Positions 22,024 through 34,433 of a DNA stretch of 64,000 bases are shown in pieces (position 1 is the stretch's first letter; every line of letters begins with the position of its first letter). The notes below the pieces were generated by a model. The model saw nothing but the letters and a program-made list of their open reading frames with translations. It made no database searches and was not told the DNA's origin. Position numbers and translations under genes: made by a program. The DNA comes from Leptobrachium leishanense (lineage: Eukaryota; Chordata; Amphibia; Anura; Megophryidae): contig CM019067.1 in NCBI GenBank assembly GCA_009667805.1, forward strand, positions 62,230,637-62,294,636. Reading direction: 5' to 3'.

Positions 22024-22895
22024 TATGTGTTTTATTTGTGCAGTTAGGTGTATTTTGCCTAGACCAAGTCTCTGCTCTTCAGCAACAGTCACCATCTTTT
22101 TCGTGAGGCTTCGGCAACTCCATTTTCACCCCACTAAGGTGACCCTACAGTGAATTCACTGTGGTTTCGTCAAAGTGCACCGCAACTTCAATGATTTTTA
22201 AATAACCTGTGATACAGGAACCACTCGGGATACTCCGTTCCATCCAAACCTGTCCAAGACCCTCCACCTGCTCAGGTTTTCCCAGGTATGTGAAGCACAG
22301 CACAGGTGATATGATTTGCTGCTCAGTGATTGCAGGATTCAGGCTGCATTTCCCTCAAGGTGATCCTTAAAACCTGACCTGTTGGGGTTCCTGAGGACAG
22401 GTTTGGGAAACCCTGCTCTAAAAACAGCTGCAGACTTGAAACAGCATAAAACAAACACCAGTTGGTTTGAATCAATATTGCAGGTGATTAACCAAAAACT
22501 ACAAAATAAAATCCTAGCTCAGAAAGAGCACTTAAACATAATGATCCTGAATAACTAGGTAACATAAGCTAATAAAGACAATTAGATCACAGCATTGCTT
22601 TGATTAAAAAACATTTCTATCCAGGAGTCAGCTGCCTGTAAATTTACAAGCTGCTTAGTTAATTGGCAACTCGTTTGAGAGAGGAGAATCCTTGCAGGAC
22701 ACTGGGTCCCAAGATTTTCCCTCAATTACTCTCCCAGAAATTCTGTTACCCAAACCAAGCATTCGGTCACAAACCCCCTTTAGGCCCTGTTCACACTGTG
22801 CAATTTATCGTGCGGATTTTGCCGCGACGTCACACTGTGTAGCTTCTCCAATGAATTTCAAATGGAGCTGTTCACATCTTGCCGCGCGACGTCGC
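22024..22895. repeat. Right arm of the large inverted duplication
   Basis: Reverse complement of 20404-21275. It ends abruptly inside the GTTCACACTGTGC MITE, at GCCGCGCGACGTCGCATG, and continues into unrelated TTAA-family sequence, which marks the duplication breakpoint. Confidence 0.95.
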
Positions 22896-22904
22896 ATGTT
22901 TTAT

Positions 22905-23306
22905 TAATTGAAATGTGAACAATGATGCTGCACTAATGATTTTTTTCTAATGGGGGTACGTTTGCTAAAAATCACATAAGTCCCCCATTTCTAATTTTTG
23001 TACAAGCGCACCCCATAGAAAATATAACCGCAAATGTTCATGTGATAAAAGGTGAAGAAAAACACTTTACACGCGGCAGATGATTAAAAATTCAAATTTT
23101 ATTGCATTTTTTTTGTTATATGTATACATTATGCCCTGCCTGTATATTCTAATAATGATATTATATATCATTCTTTCCGGGAGATTCATAATATATGTCT
23201 GGGTCATATAATAAAATCTGGCTTCAAATCACGTTTAAACATGATGAGCGAAAGCGGTAAAAATGAGCTCCGCACACAGCGATGAAATGCCTCAGCAGTG
23301 AAAGGG
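22905..23306. mobile_element. TTAA-type element remnant
   Basis: Carries GTGAACAATGATGCTGCACT, the 23220-23306 subterminal block (ATGAGCTCCGCACACAG) and the CTCAGCAGTGAAAGGG tip followed by TTAA. Same family as 1-936. The left end was lost at the inverted-duplication breakpoint. Confidence 0.65.
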
Positions 23307-24821
23307 TTAAACCAATAAAAAAACACACATTAAAATGTGTGTAAATCATGAAGTCCTATAAAAAGGTCTGTTTACGGAATAAAAAAAGCCTTTAGAAAAA
23401 ATTGAAACCAAAATTTTGTCTCGCTACAGACAAAAATAATTCCAAAAAGAATTCAAGCTTTTAGCTGAAAGTTTTATAAAGAATGCTAGAACTTTTTTTT
23501 TTTTTTTTTTACACATTTGAAACCTATGGGTTTTTCTTGTCGCACTGAATCACTGAAAAACAGGAAATTTCACTGACACTTTGTCGCAGTTCTGCGAATA
23601 GACAAGCATTACTTAGGCAGCAAAATTGTCCCATAAAGAACGCCCGCCTGCAACTGTGTTTCGTCTGCAATTTGCCTGTATTTGGAGAACTGACAGCTTT
23701 GTGACTAGAGGAACTGCCTCAAAATGGCACTGAATGGTTAATTCCCCCCCCATATGGTGCAAGTTCTGGGCTTGGTGAATAACCCATTTTAGGCTGTCAC
23801 AGTGCTAATCCATTGAAATTGAGAGGGGCAGCACCAACACGGATCCCATGACTTGGATCTGACAAGCTGCTGCTCCAGACTACGCTACAGGTCCCATAAA
23901 CTCCAGCCGGTACAAAGTGTCTCCCAGACGCATGCGAGTGACACTTCGTAACTGAGCGTCTTGCCTGTTCGGCAGATCTCCTGAAGCCACAAGTCTTTAG
24001 ACAAGAATGATTTGGTTTTATTTATAAGGGGGTTTAAAGAAGTGCATTGATTCTAACATGGGTTAGCTGCGTCAATGAAAAAGATCAACTAGGGTTCTAT
24101 AAAATTCTCGTGCCTTTTTTATTTTTTTTTGCTTTTTGTTCTTTCCACAAAACTTTAGTTTATTTTTGTCCCCATGGCTTGTGATGGAGCAATGCTTCAT
24201 ACCCCCCCCCCCCACATACATAAGAGAATAGTAAGCCTGGACCCACGGCACACACTTGCTCATTCCTTAGAAGCACCAACGTGTTATTTCAGTCTGACGA
24301 TTTTAAAGTGAAATGATCTAAAGGGGGTTTGTCATCTTTTCCTCTGGCTTTCAGTTCTATTCTGTTGGCTGCCAGACCTCATGATCATCAAAAGCAAACT
24401 TTTAATGCAACGTATTGGCACTAGTAGCTCTAGTGATCTCAGCCATGTCAGTTGTGATGGACCTGCACGAAGCGTAATGCGTGTGAAGGATAGACAGATT
24501 ATCGGTAGCGGATTCTCAGGAAATCGCCAATAAATCTACGTTGACCTTTTTATTTGCCGATTGTCGCTAATTGGCCAAATTGGCTCACTGTAGCTGTGAC
24601 ACGCAAAGTTCTGCAGATCTGTGCTGATTTGGGGCTTCTTCCACAGCAGGCTCACATCCAAGATGTCAGCCCTTGCTGTAGGACTTCTCCCTCTGACGGT
24701 ATTGGGCAGAAGCGTATGGACACCAGAAATGGGGCTTCCCTCCAATCTGGGAATTCCCTAAACCGATGCAGGTGTCTTCTAGACTTGTCGCATTCGTGTA
24801 CCGTATATCCTACAGCACAAT

Positions 24822-24938
24822 CGGCAACTTCGGCCTTACAGATGTTTTGGAACTAAATTTCCCAGGAGGCTGTATCAGAGTAGCTGAGCATCATGAGAAA
24901 TGTAGTTCCAAAACATTTGGGGGACCAAGGTTGCTGAC
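24822..24938. mobile_element. AGCAAC-type MITE remnant
   Basis: CGGCAACTTCGGCC...GATGTTTTGGAACTA on the left and TAGTTCCAAAACATT...GGTTGCTGACG on the right form the inverted ends of the family at 36363 and 40954. Confidence 0.65.
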
Positions 24939-25729
24939 GATGGAGTCATGAGGTATCATTGCAAAGGCCAGAACTAGACACGGCTGTGTTTAAAAAAAAC
25001 CCCCACAAAAACAAAAAAAAACTTAGAGGGGATTTAATAATTGGAATGGACATGGTACAATGTCAGATTCCCCCCCCCCACACACTTTGGCAGCTGATAT
25101 CTGGCGCAGAGATTCTGTTAGACAGAATGCCGCATGATCTGTATCGGCTCTGAAAAAATTCTATTGGTCTATCCCTAATGCGTGTTTCTATGCAATGCTT
25201 CTTGATCGTAATACAGAAGATCACACATTCTCCCATACCTGCCTTGTGACTTGGACCATGGGTTTCCAGATTAATATTGGTGTCCCCCCCCCCCCCATCC
25301 CACACTAAGCAGCAATACGTTGTGCTGAGCGGAGTGCGCTTTGTTCCTCCATCTGTTATTCCCTATTGCTGTATTTGTAAAGAGCAAACACCCACAAAAC
25401 CTGACAATGTACACACTGCACTTCTTTATTGAATGGCGTATGTGTTAACACCTGTTTAAACATGGTTACGCGCAGCTCACGTGAAGCATTATATCCTTTG
25501 AAGTGGACTTGCACAACATGTACTGTATCAGAAATACAGTATATTCTTTTAGGGCTTGACAAATTTGCTTTAAAACAAAGCTTTACTTTCAACTAGGGCT
25601 GCAACTAACGATTCTTTCAATCGATTAGTTGACCGATTAATCAGATAATTTCATCCATTGATTTAAATTTAGTGACTAGAGGTTATAGGTTTGTGCCCCC
25701 CTTCACAGTAGTTGGCATTTTACTGTGTG

Positions 25730-25955
25730 TGAGTGTATCACAGAGCTCCACAGCAATAAAACTCATACACCCCGCACATTGTGAGTGTTATTGCTGTGGA
25801 GCTCTGTGATACGCTCATACACACCGCATATTACTGGGAGTTTTATTGCTGCGGAGCTGTGATACGCTCATACACACCGCACATTCTAGTATCACAGAGC
25901 TCCGCAGCGATAAAACTCCCAGTAATATGCGGTGTGTATGAGCATATCAGAGCTC
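25730..25955. repeat. Palindromic satellite units in hAT element
   Basis: Units of TATCACAGAGCTCCACAGCA plus ATAAAACTC...ACACCGCA occur in both orientations at least four times. One unit recurs alone at 43320-43395. Confidence 0.8.
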
Positions 25956-26109
25956 CACAGCAAGAGCGCAAAGTAATTGTACATTAAATTAAAATTTTTA
26001 ATATTTAAAATGATTTAATTAAAACATCTAAAACTGTTACTGTATATTAAAAATCAAAATTAATCTTATGTGCAGTATCCCAGCCTGAGCCTTTGCTAGT
26101 CCACTCCAT

Positions 26110-26490
26110 TAACCCCTTGCAATGCCAGAACGTAATTATTGGGTTAATAGACACTGTAGCGCAGAGTTTGGGCTTGCATAGCGGGGGTTAATTGAACAGG
26201 TGGGGGCTGTAGTGCAGTGTTTTGGGCTGGCATATAGGTTAAAGTAGCAGATGGGGGTTTTGGGCTGGCATAGCAGGGATTAATGGAACATGTGGGGGCT
26301 GTAGGGCAGTTTTGGGCTGGCATATAGGTTTAAAGGAGCAGATGGGGGGGTTTTGGGCTGGCAATGCAGGAGTTAATGGAGGCTTTAAGGCAGAGTTTTG
26401 TGATGGCATGGCAAGGTGTTAACAGTTTTGGGATAGCACAGCAAGCTTTGAGATTGTTTGGGCTGGCGCTGCAGGGGGTTGATGGAGGCT
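26110..26490. repeat. Diverged 50-70 bp tandem repeat
   Basis: About six units with the shared words TTTTGGGCTGGCATAG, GGGGTTAATGGA and GGTGGGGGCTGTAG, each unit differing in length. Located in the same hAT element. Confidence 0.8.
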
Positions 26491-26769
26491 GGTTTTTCCC
26501 CTAAGGACCCAGCGTAATCACTCCTAGCCGGCAAACATGAAGTGCGAGAGGGGGTGGGTCCGTATCTCGTGCAGCTTCAGCGGAGATGGACTCTTCAGAT
26601 AGGCCGCTCCTATGATGTCCGAGTCTCGCGAGCACACAGCTTGTGTACAGCTCAGCCCCACGACATGCTGCCAATTTATCGATCAAATTAGTTGACAACG
26701 AATTTCATAATTGCTTTTTAACGATTAGTTGTTGCAGCTCTACTTTCAACAACTGAAGATAGATGGTAG

Positions 26770-27000
26770 GCTATTTTTTATTTGGAGTACCAATATTCTT
26801 TTTGCCAGGTACTCACCGATACCTTTTATTTAATGTCATGTGACGCTCTCCAATAAAAAAAATTCTGAAAGCCTGTCCAATTTATGATCCTATTGAAATG
26901 TATGGCCAGACACCCTTTTTTACCCACTGCAAACACAGACACGCACACTGACACACAACAGTCATAGATCGATAGATAGATCCATCCATCCATCAGGGCT
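26770..27000. mobile_element. Fragment of the ACCGATAC hAT family
   Basis: GGTACTCACCGATACC...TATTTAATGTCATGTGAC followed by ATTGAAATGTATGGCCAGAC, matching blocks at 10970-11010 and 17500-17600. No ends remain. Confidence 0.6.
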
Positions 27001-28017
27001 GGATATATTTACATTAAATGTAGGAGACAGGAAAAAAAAACATTGACGCCAACCTGATGTTTAGATGCCAGCAAAGACTGCTCTTTTAGATTGGTGTAAA
27101 ATAAACTGGAAACTTGGGAGCCAGGAGTAAAATTCTAGGAGCCAGGAGCTACCAGGCCCCTGGACTTGTAAAGTCCTGCTTTATGGTCCACACACTTTAA
27201 GGGGTTATTCAGTGCCCTCATTCCCCCGCACATTGGGGAATCAAATCCCCCCCCCCCCCCATCCCTGCAGTGAATTCTGGGCCCCGACGTGCAAGGAAAA
27301 TCTGCTGCAAAATCATTGGATCAGATTAGCCCCCGAACACCCACCGACTGTGTCCGAAAAAAGCCGTTCCGCCAAACATAGCGCCGACCAGAAAAAGCTG
27401 ACAAGCCGAACTGGGTAAAAAAAAAAAAAACAACCGATGATTGAAAACTTTCAAAATTTAAAACGCGGTTTGCAAAAAACCTACTGTATGAAAATGTCTG
27501 GAATTAATGCAAGGTCCAATGAATGATAATAAAAGGGTCTGTTACAGAAATAAAAATCGGATAGAACTTTTTGCTGCAGATTAAAAGAATAAGTGATCTA
27601 TTAGATGATGGGTAAAAAAAACAGGAATATTTTTAACATTGAAACCCATGGGATTCGCCTGATTAAACCTGCCGAATGAAACCACCGGACATCAGGGCAA
27701 TTCACTGACATTTCACTGTTCGGTGGTTTCTAAATAGATTAACCTTTGCTTCTCTATGGGGAATTTCACAGCCATCAAAAAGCGCTGTATTTTGCTGGCA
27801 AATCGCCAAAATTTGCTGCATTGCCAGGTTTCAAATGGCCACGAAATTTCTCTGTACGGGGAAATTCACAGTGTGGTGCAATTTTGGGGTCAATTCAACC
27901 TTTTCTGACTAACTCTGTTAGACTCTTTTTCAGACAGCCCTGCTCTTCTGGCTTTGTGTGAGAAACAAGCTACCTTAATGCAGAATCTCCCTTTTCAATG
28001 GAAAGACCACTAAATAA

Positions 28018-28523
28018 TAGGGATGCACCAATACCACTTTTTTGTCAGGTGAACGCTTTCCAATAAGAACAGACCTCCTATAAAAATGCCCCCAGCTCAC
28101 ATGTATATTCCCCCCCCCCCGAGATATATATATATATATATATATTTTACAGAATGCCCCAGCTCACCTGGGGATTGCCCCCAGCTCTCATGGATAGCGG
28201 CGCAGGCAAAGTATTCGTGCGTGCGCTCGTTGGAAAGCCCCCAGCCGCGATCACGTGGGAGTTCACGAGCTCGAGGCTGGGGGCTTTCCAACAAGCAGAC
28301 GCGCCGAAACTTTGCTGGCAGCGCTCGTGGAAGGTAAGTATGAATGCTGTGAGCTGCAGGGGCCTGTCCGAATGCCGATAGAGCATTCGGACAGCCGCCC
28401 CAGCCCCTCGGATGCCGGCAAGCCAGCTCAATGCTGGCTTCCGGTATCGGGGGCACTGCACGAGTACAAAGTACTCCTGCAGTACCCGGTATCGATACTA
28501 GTATCGGTATCGGTGCAACCCTA
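28018..28523. mobile_element. hAT-type element with 8 bp TSD
   Basis: Ends TAGGGATGCACCAATACCA and TATCGGTGCAACCCTA, exact duplication CTAAATAA (28010-28017, 28524-28531). A 506 bp relative of 10907-12100 with the CCCCAGCTCACATG motif, an AT run at 28126-28146, and hairpins at 28200-28300, 28370-28395 and 28420-28445. Confidence 0.93.
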
Positions 28524-29130
28524 CTAAATAAGAGGGTGTAGAAGTAAACCCACAGAACCCTTTTATAGAATTTTTAAAATTCATATAGTATATAACATTT
28601 AAAGGGACACGTCTTGCTCCCTGTCTGGCACCAACCTGGTTAAAGTGTTGGGTGAAGCAGAGGAGTTTCCTTCTCCCTCCCACGCCAGAGCCAACAGCTG
28701 GGATTTAGAATTTCCCGGCTGCCGTCACTAATGTCGGCACGCTCTCTGCATGCCGACATCGCCCTCTTTCAGATGGCTGGCATCCTGAGAGGAGATGAGG
28801 AAAAAAAGGCGGGAACTCGGCTCTCTAATAATGGCCGCTTTATTCACAACTGCTGCAATGTTTAGGCTAACTAACAAAGCATTTTTTCAAGCTTGAGAAA
28901 GGCTTTGCTAGCAGAAATGTTGCGGTAGTTGTGAATAAATCTGTCATTCTTATTGGAGTGCTGGATTCTGCCCCTCCCCCCAATCTCTGTAGGGTTGGCC
29001 TTCCTAGACCCTTAAGTACCCAGGATCAGAAGCAAAGTACAACTGGATGTGCAGTCCTGTTTTTGTTTTGTCATCCAGAGAGAGGCAGCCGATTTGATAG
29101 GAGCTGCATGCATAGGCACTACAGAACTTA

Positions 29131-29455
29131 AGCTGGCGTCAGACGAGCGCACTATGTGAGCCCGTACTGACATGCTTACCGGCCCCCGTTGCAGCGTTGT
29201 GGCGCTGCAACGGGGCCGGTCACACACTTGTGCACGCTTGTGTGTGCGCACACAACAAGCGTCTGTTATCAAAGGCTCCCCGTCGATGCGCTAGGATGCT
29301 CGTTGACGGGGCTGCAAATCCCCATCCTCCATAGGAGGATGGGGCTTTGCAGCGCTGAGCGCACGGAGGTGGCCAGACGGGCGTCGAGTGGAAGGAACGT
29401 CCACTCTCACGGACGTCCCTTCCGTTCTCCAATGACGCTCGTCTGACCCTGGCCT
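29131..29455. mobile_element. Harbinger-like MITE
   Basis: Ends AGCTGGCGTCAGACGAGCGC and the complement of GCTCGTCTGACCCTGGCCT after TTA. The centre has a CCATCCTCC/GGAGGATGG hairpin. Confidence 0.7.
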
Positions 29456-29469
29456 AGCTTGCACTTTAA

Positions 29470-29900
29470 GGCTAGTATCAGACGAACGCAGTCATCACGT
29501 CTGTCGCCGCACAGTTTAACATCCGTCGTAGCATTGATTTGTGATCAACAGAGATCAAAACACGAAGTGCGCATGCACCGCGCAGGTGGCAATGGACGCC
29601 ATTTAAGCCTCGACATAAAAGCGCTATGATGGACGCCCAGAGTGCGCCACATCCGCGAAGCGGCCTGTTTGTGTGACGCTACGTCAAACGCAGCGCATTT
29701 GCGACGTCCATCACGTTGACGCTCATTTTTTTTATTTATTTTTTTCTCGCTGACTACCAGTCTTTTAATTTTGTTTCCCTTTTTTTATACATCCGTCAAA
29801 CCAAAAAACTGATCGTGTGGTGTCTACAGTATCATCCGTCAGTCCGTCCGTTATGCACGCAAGCAGAGTGCGCTCAGACTGCGTTCATATGACATTAGCC
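29470..29900. mobile_element. Harbinger-like MITE
   Basis: Ends GGCTAGTATCAGACGAACGC and the complement of GTTCATATGACATTAGCC with TAA on both sides. It lies 15 bp from the previous element. Confidence 0.75.
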
Positions 29901-29959
29901 TAAAAGCAGAAAATACAAGTAAAAGTCTAATCTTTTTTTCTGGCTCGTTCAATTTTGTG

Positions 29960-30200
29960 TTGTGTTTAATAAACTTCTATAGTCCAGACTTTGTCCGGCT
30001 CAGAGTGTGTTGGCTCTTTTTATCAGCCAGGATAAATAACGCAACTAGGTTTGATATGCGCTGTAACCTCACTTCGTCAGGCTCCTCGCTTTTCCTCATC
30101 GTTCTCCACGTTTCAAGCTTGTGTCGGATTTGTCCTTCCCATTGTACAGCGCTGTGGAATATGTTGGTGCCTTTTATAAATAATCGCAATTGCTGTGTAA
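29960..30200. repeat. LINE-tail-like remnant
   Basis: CATTGTACAGCGCTGTGGAA followed by TTTTATAAATAAT is the typical wording of small LINE 3' ends in this window (compare 12600 and 54620). There is no frame. Confidence 0.5.
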
Positions 30201-30477
30201 CTTGTTAGATTATCAAAATGCTCTGTAAAAATGAGCGTGACTGTCTATAGATGTTTCTGGCGCCAAAATACCTTTTTAATGTGTTTAGTTGCTTTTTGGG
30301 GAATTTCTCTTGCGTCTGGAGCCTGAAGCCGTTTGAAGCTTCATGAGTTGCTTCTGGTAGATGTGTTCTATTCCCAAATTGCCTGAATAAAGGGCTGCAG
30401 CAGTTTTTGGAATAATTTGAAATCTTTTTGGGGGCATTAGGTGGCGTGTCCAGCCTGACGACAAATATTTCATGTAA

Positions 30478-30681
<204 letters not shown>

Positions 30682-30939
30682 TAATATTCTGTTTTACAGC
30701 CAAGGTTTCTAAAGGGGCACAATATTTATTTCATTGCATGTAAAGCGTTCATACAAGTTGAGTATCCCTTATTTTGGATTTTTTTTTTTTTTTTTACGGA
30801 TTTTGGAATATTTGCATTTGAGTTAAATTTAAACACGAAAATCGTTTGGGTTTTATGGGCATCTTGTACACATAGCCTGTAGCTAATTTTTTAAAATATT
30901 TTTTTAGTCTTGTTCCTGTCACATGAGGTCAGGGTGGAA

Positions 30940-31057
30940 TTTTCTTTCTCTTTTTTTTTCCTTTTCCCTTTTTATCTTTTTCTCCTTTTTATTTATTTTT
31001 CTTTTTCCTCTTTTTTCTTTTTATTTCCCTTTTTTTCTTTTCCTTTTTCTTTCCCTC
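30940..31057 (+). repeat. 118 bp pyrimidine tract ending in CAG|GT
   Basis: Almost only T and C, with a few A, followed by TTTCCCTCAG|GTCAGT at 31050-31065. It has the form of a 3' splice site placed directly against a 5'-like splice motif. No open exon follows that is supported by homology. Confidence 0.6.
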
Positions 31058-31890
31058 AGGTCAGTCCTCATGATTTCAGAGAGATGCACCAATCTGATCT
31101 AGACATTTTTCACAGGGTCAAAAAAATCAGCTTTTCCAAATGGATCTGATCCCATAGTCTGAGACCTGCCCGGCAGTGAAACCCCCCCCCCCCTACTGGA
31201 GTCCCATGGTCTCGGCAGTGACTTGCAGCATCTTCGCCATGACTCGCAAGCAACCAGGGGAGACAGGAGAGAGGCCGCGAGTCTCCCTGCAGGAGTCTGG
31301 GTGCCTCCACATTCCCTCGAGTCTTCACTGCCTGCCCGCCGGTCACGGAGCACACAAAGTCCATGCTGAGGGCACACGCAGTGTGCATTCAATGCATGTT
31401 TTATAATTCATGAGCCCTTGTAGCACCTTTTTGTTACATGACACTGTACATCAGGCGCCACGGGTTTAATTAGATCTTCTTCGCTTGTTGCTGATTTCTG
31501 TGCATGCTTTCCATTGTCTCTGCCCACAGGACATTAAATATTTCTAGTTTATCTATGGCAGCCCAGTAATGTCAATGGCACAGAAAGTGTTAATTTACAA
31601 TGGCCTCTTCTTGCTCTGTAATAACATCACGTCATAAAACATTTAGATTATCTGGTTAGTCTGATCTCTTAGGCCATTTAACTGAAGTACTTGTTTTTTC
31701 CCCACATGAACTTTAGAGTCGGGCAAAGCTCAAGAGTTCATTTGTCTTTTGTGTGTGATGTGTTTGGTTTGGGGCTTTTTCTTTCCCTCCCTCCCCTACA
31801 CTCTGCATGTTATCAGTGTATCATCTCCATCAACTACATCAATAAATAAGGAGGCAACGTATAATGGCAGATTCAAAATATCATGACTAT

Positions 31891-32692
31891 CAGGGTTATT
31901 CGAAGAGATCCGAGGGGGCTGACAGGTAACCGAACGCTGAAACTCAGATTTACGGTTACCTTTCCTGGCCATTCGGCTATCTAGAGAGCAGGCAATTCGC
32001 CAAATCCTGGCGAATTGCCTGCACATACGGTGTCTGTTCGGTGCTTGTTCGCGGGCATTGAATCCCCATAGAGAAGCAATGCTTCGGCTATTCAGAGAAC
32101 AAAAACCAGCAGGGAAAAGTTGCCGAATTGCCCTGCCATTCGGTGGTTTCATTCGGTAGGTTTATTCAGGCGAATCCCATAGGCTTCAATGTTAAAAATA
32201 TTCCCGTTTTTTTTTCAATATCTAATAAACCGTTGATTATAATATTCTGCAGTAAAAAGTCTCTTTATAGAATTTTTTTATTAGGAACTTTTTAGGCTTT
32301 TTTTTTTTCTTTTTTAAATCGTTTTTTCTGTAACCGCCCTATGTAAATTTCAGACATTTTCGCTCAGTAGTTTCTTTGCAAACAGCGTTTCACTTTTCAA
32401 ACATTCAAGTGTACTGTTTTTGGGGATTTTTTTTCACCCCATTCGTCTCTGCGGTGTCAGGTTTTTCCGGCGGCTGCTCTGCTGGGATCGGCGGCTGCTT
32501 GGGTTCGTTCGGCGTTGTTAATCCAGATGTTTTTGCGGTGCGTTCGCCGGGTTTGCGTTGACTTTTCCTGCACTACGACAGCCCTGTGGCGCTTGCTGAA
32601 TACACTGCAGGATTGCCAAATCGCACAGAATTGAAGAGCATGAAAAGTCACCGAACGTGCGGTGACTTTTTGATTCTCTTTGAATAACCCTG
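31891..32692. mobile_element. CAGGGTTATTC element, long form
   Basis: Ends CAGGGTTATTCGAAGAGATC and the complement of GATTCTCTTTGAATAACCCTG (shortened), flanked by the 3 bp duplication TAT (31888-31890, 32693-32695). 802 bp, no transposase. Long copies also lie at 42011 and 52487. Confidence 0.85.
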
Positions 32693-33384
32693 TATTTGTA
32701 TATTTCAGATCATGTCAGAAAACTAGAACAAAAAATTACATGTTGAAAAGTACATGATTTAGTGTCTAAATTAAATTTTTCATTTTCTCATCCTGGCCTG
32801 TGTGTATTTATTTTTATTTTCTTCTTCCAACTGTGGTTAACATGTCACACTTTCTTGTATAATGTGCTGTCCAGCTGCGATATCCCATCGGGGATAGATT
32901 GTGCTTAAGGCCTGCCGTCCACTGGTTCCATAGTCTGACGTCGGACTTGGTCGTCAGATTACAGACCACTTTAGTGTACACTTATGGCTTCATGATCAAC
33001 AAAACAGATTTTGGTTTACATGAATGGCCATTGCAGTCTTAAGCCCACCTGTCCACTTTGGGATTGAAAAAAAAAACACGGGCAGGAACAGCAGCAAAAA
33101 ATTACCTGGTGGTTTTGCGTTTTCTTTTTCAATCCCAAAGTGAAAATGTGAGCGTGTAAATATAAACCCACATTTTGTCTCTTAGCTGAGAAGCAGGAGG
33201 ATATGTAGATGCTGGTAAGCAATTTTTGGTTACAATAGTTTAAGACCCACCTTGAAAGAGGTTGCCGTGATGGGTGGGCTTAACACTTTATTGAACATTC
33301 AAGTAAACTAAAACCTCTGGTTTTGTTTGTTATGGAGCCATAGGGCTAAGTGCAAATGACAAACCTTTTTTTATTGTAAACTTA

Positions 33385-34141
33385 GGCTGACTGTCCACTG
33401 GCGCCGTAGTCAGGCGACAGACTTGGTCAACCGACTACGGACAACGCCATCCGCTGATCAGGGTCGTCCACTGGAAGCATCTCTGGATGACCCAGAACAG
33501 TCGATGGACAGGCCGCTGAATGGAGAAAAAAAAAAAAAAAAAACTGCAGCCGTTGGGGGTGGAGTTTCAGGACCATGGATGGCCCCTGTTGAGCACAGCC
33601 GAAGCGGTGAAAAGGAAAAAAAAACACTCACTGGGAGGATTAGCCCTTGTTTCTGATGCTGAAATAGGTTTCAGCACCAGGGACAGCAACGCTGAATGCA
33701 GTCGACTCACAAAGAAAAGACTTGAGAGGAAAAAAATCCTTGTCTTTTTTTAAACAGAGCCCAAAATTTCGCCCAAAAAAATATAATAATCGATTAAGTT
33801 AAAAATGCTTTTTGCTGCAGAAAAATGGTTGAAATAAATCTTTCCCAATCACTTGTGTATGGGCAATTTCCCTGCCGCGGCAAGGCGGTTTAACTTTACA
33901 TGAAAAAGATGAATTGTAAACCTGTACCAAATCATCCTGGTATCGTCAGAGATTTTCAAATAATTTGGAAAGATTGCTAGTCTGTTGTAATTGCATAAGA
34001 ATTGTCTGAAGTTGTCCGATGGTGGTCGGATGCAGTGGAAGAGGGCTGAGTCACCTGCACGTTTTAGGAAAGGTTGGACAACTTCAGACGATATCGGATG
34101 ATCACACATCACAAAAATATGGTGCCAGTGGACGCCCAGCC
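33385..34141. mobile_element. Harbinger-like element (GTCCACTGGC family)
   Basis: Ends GGCTGACTGTCCACTGGCGC and the complement of GTGCCAGTGGACGCCCAGCC, flanked by TTA (33382-33384, 34142-34144). 757 bp, non-coding. Another diverged start lies at about 32908. Confidence 0.8.
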
Positions 34142-34433
34142 TTATCGTACGACCTGGGCCATCCACTGAAAGTGACTATGGACAACTGATGGACAGACTG
34201 CAGGGGGGGGGGGGACTCTGCTATTCTTCTAGTAGATGTGTAAAATAAATAAATAAAAATTGCATTTAAAAAGTGTCCTAAATAATAAAAGGTCCTTTAA
34301 AAAAAAAAAGTTTTTAAAAAATTGGGAATCAAAAATACAAAAAGGTGTTCTAAAAAAGTTGACTTAGGATGTGCATCCAGTATTGATTTTATATTGTGTG
34401 CAGGATAGATCTTTTGTTATTGATAACCATTTA

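Larger units (their letters stand above)
25594..26742. mobile_element. hAT-type element with 8 bp TSD (GCAACTAACGATT family)
   Basis: Ends TAGGGCTGCAACTAACGATT and AACGATTAGTTGTTGCAGCT (then CTA), exact duplication CTTTCAAC (25586-25593, 26743-26750). It carries two internal repeat systems and no transposase. A lone right end of this family lies at 50513-50583. Confidence 0.93.

Noticed and set aside
20410..22907. Two identical 65-71 residue peptides on opposite strands
   Set aside because: They are the same non-coding stretch seen in both palindrome arms and cross a MITE. Useful only as proof of the inverted duplication.
28097..28461. Several overlapping 75-119 residue frames
   Set aside because: They are caused by the GC-rich hairpins of the hAT element at 28018-28523.
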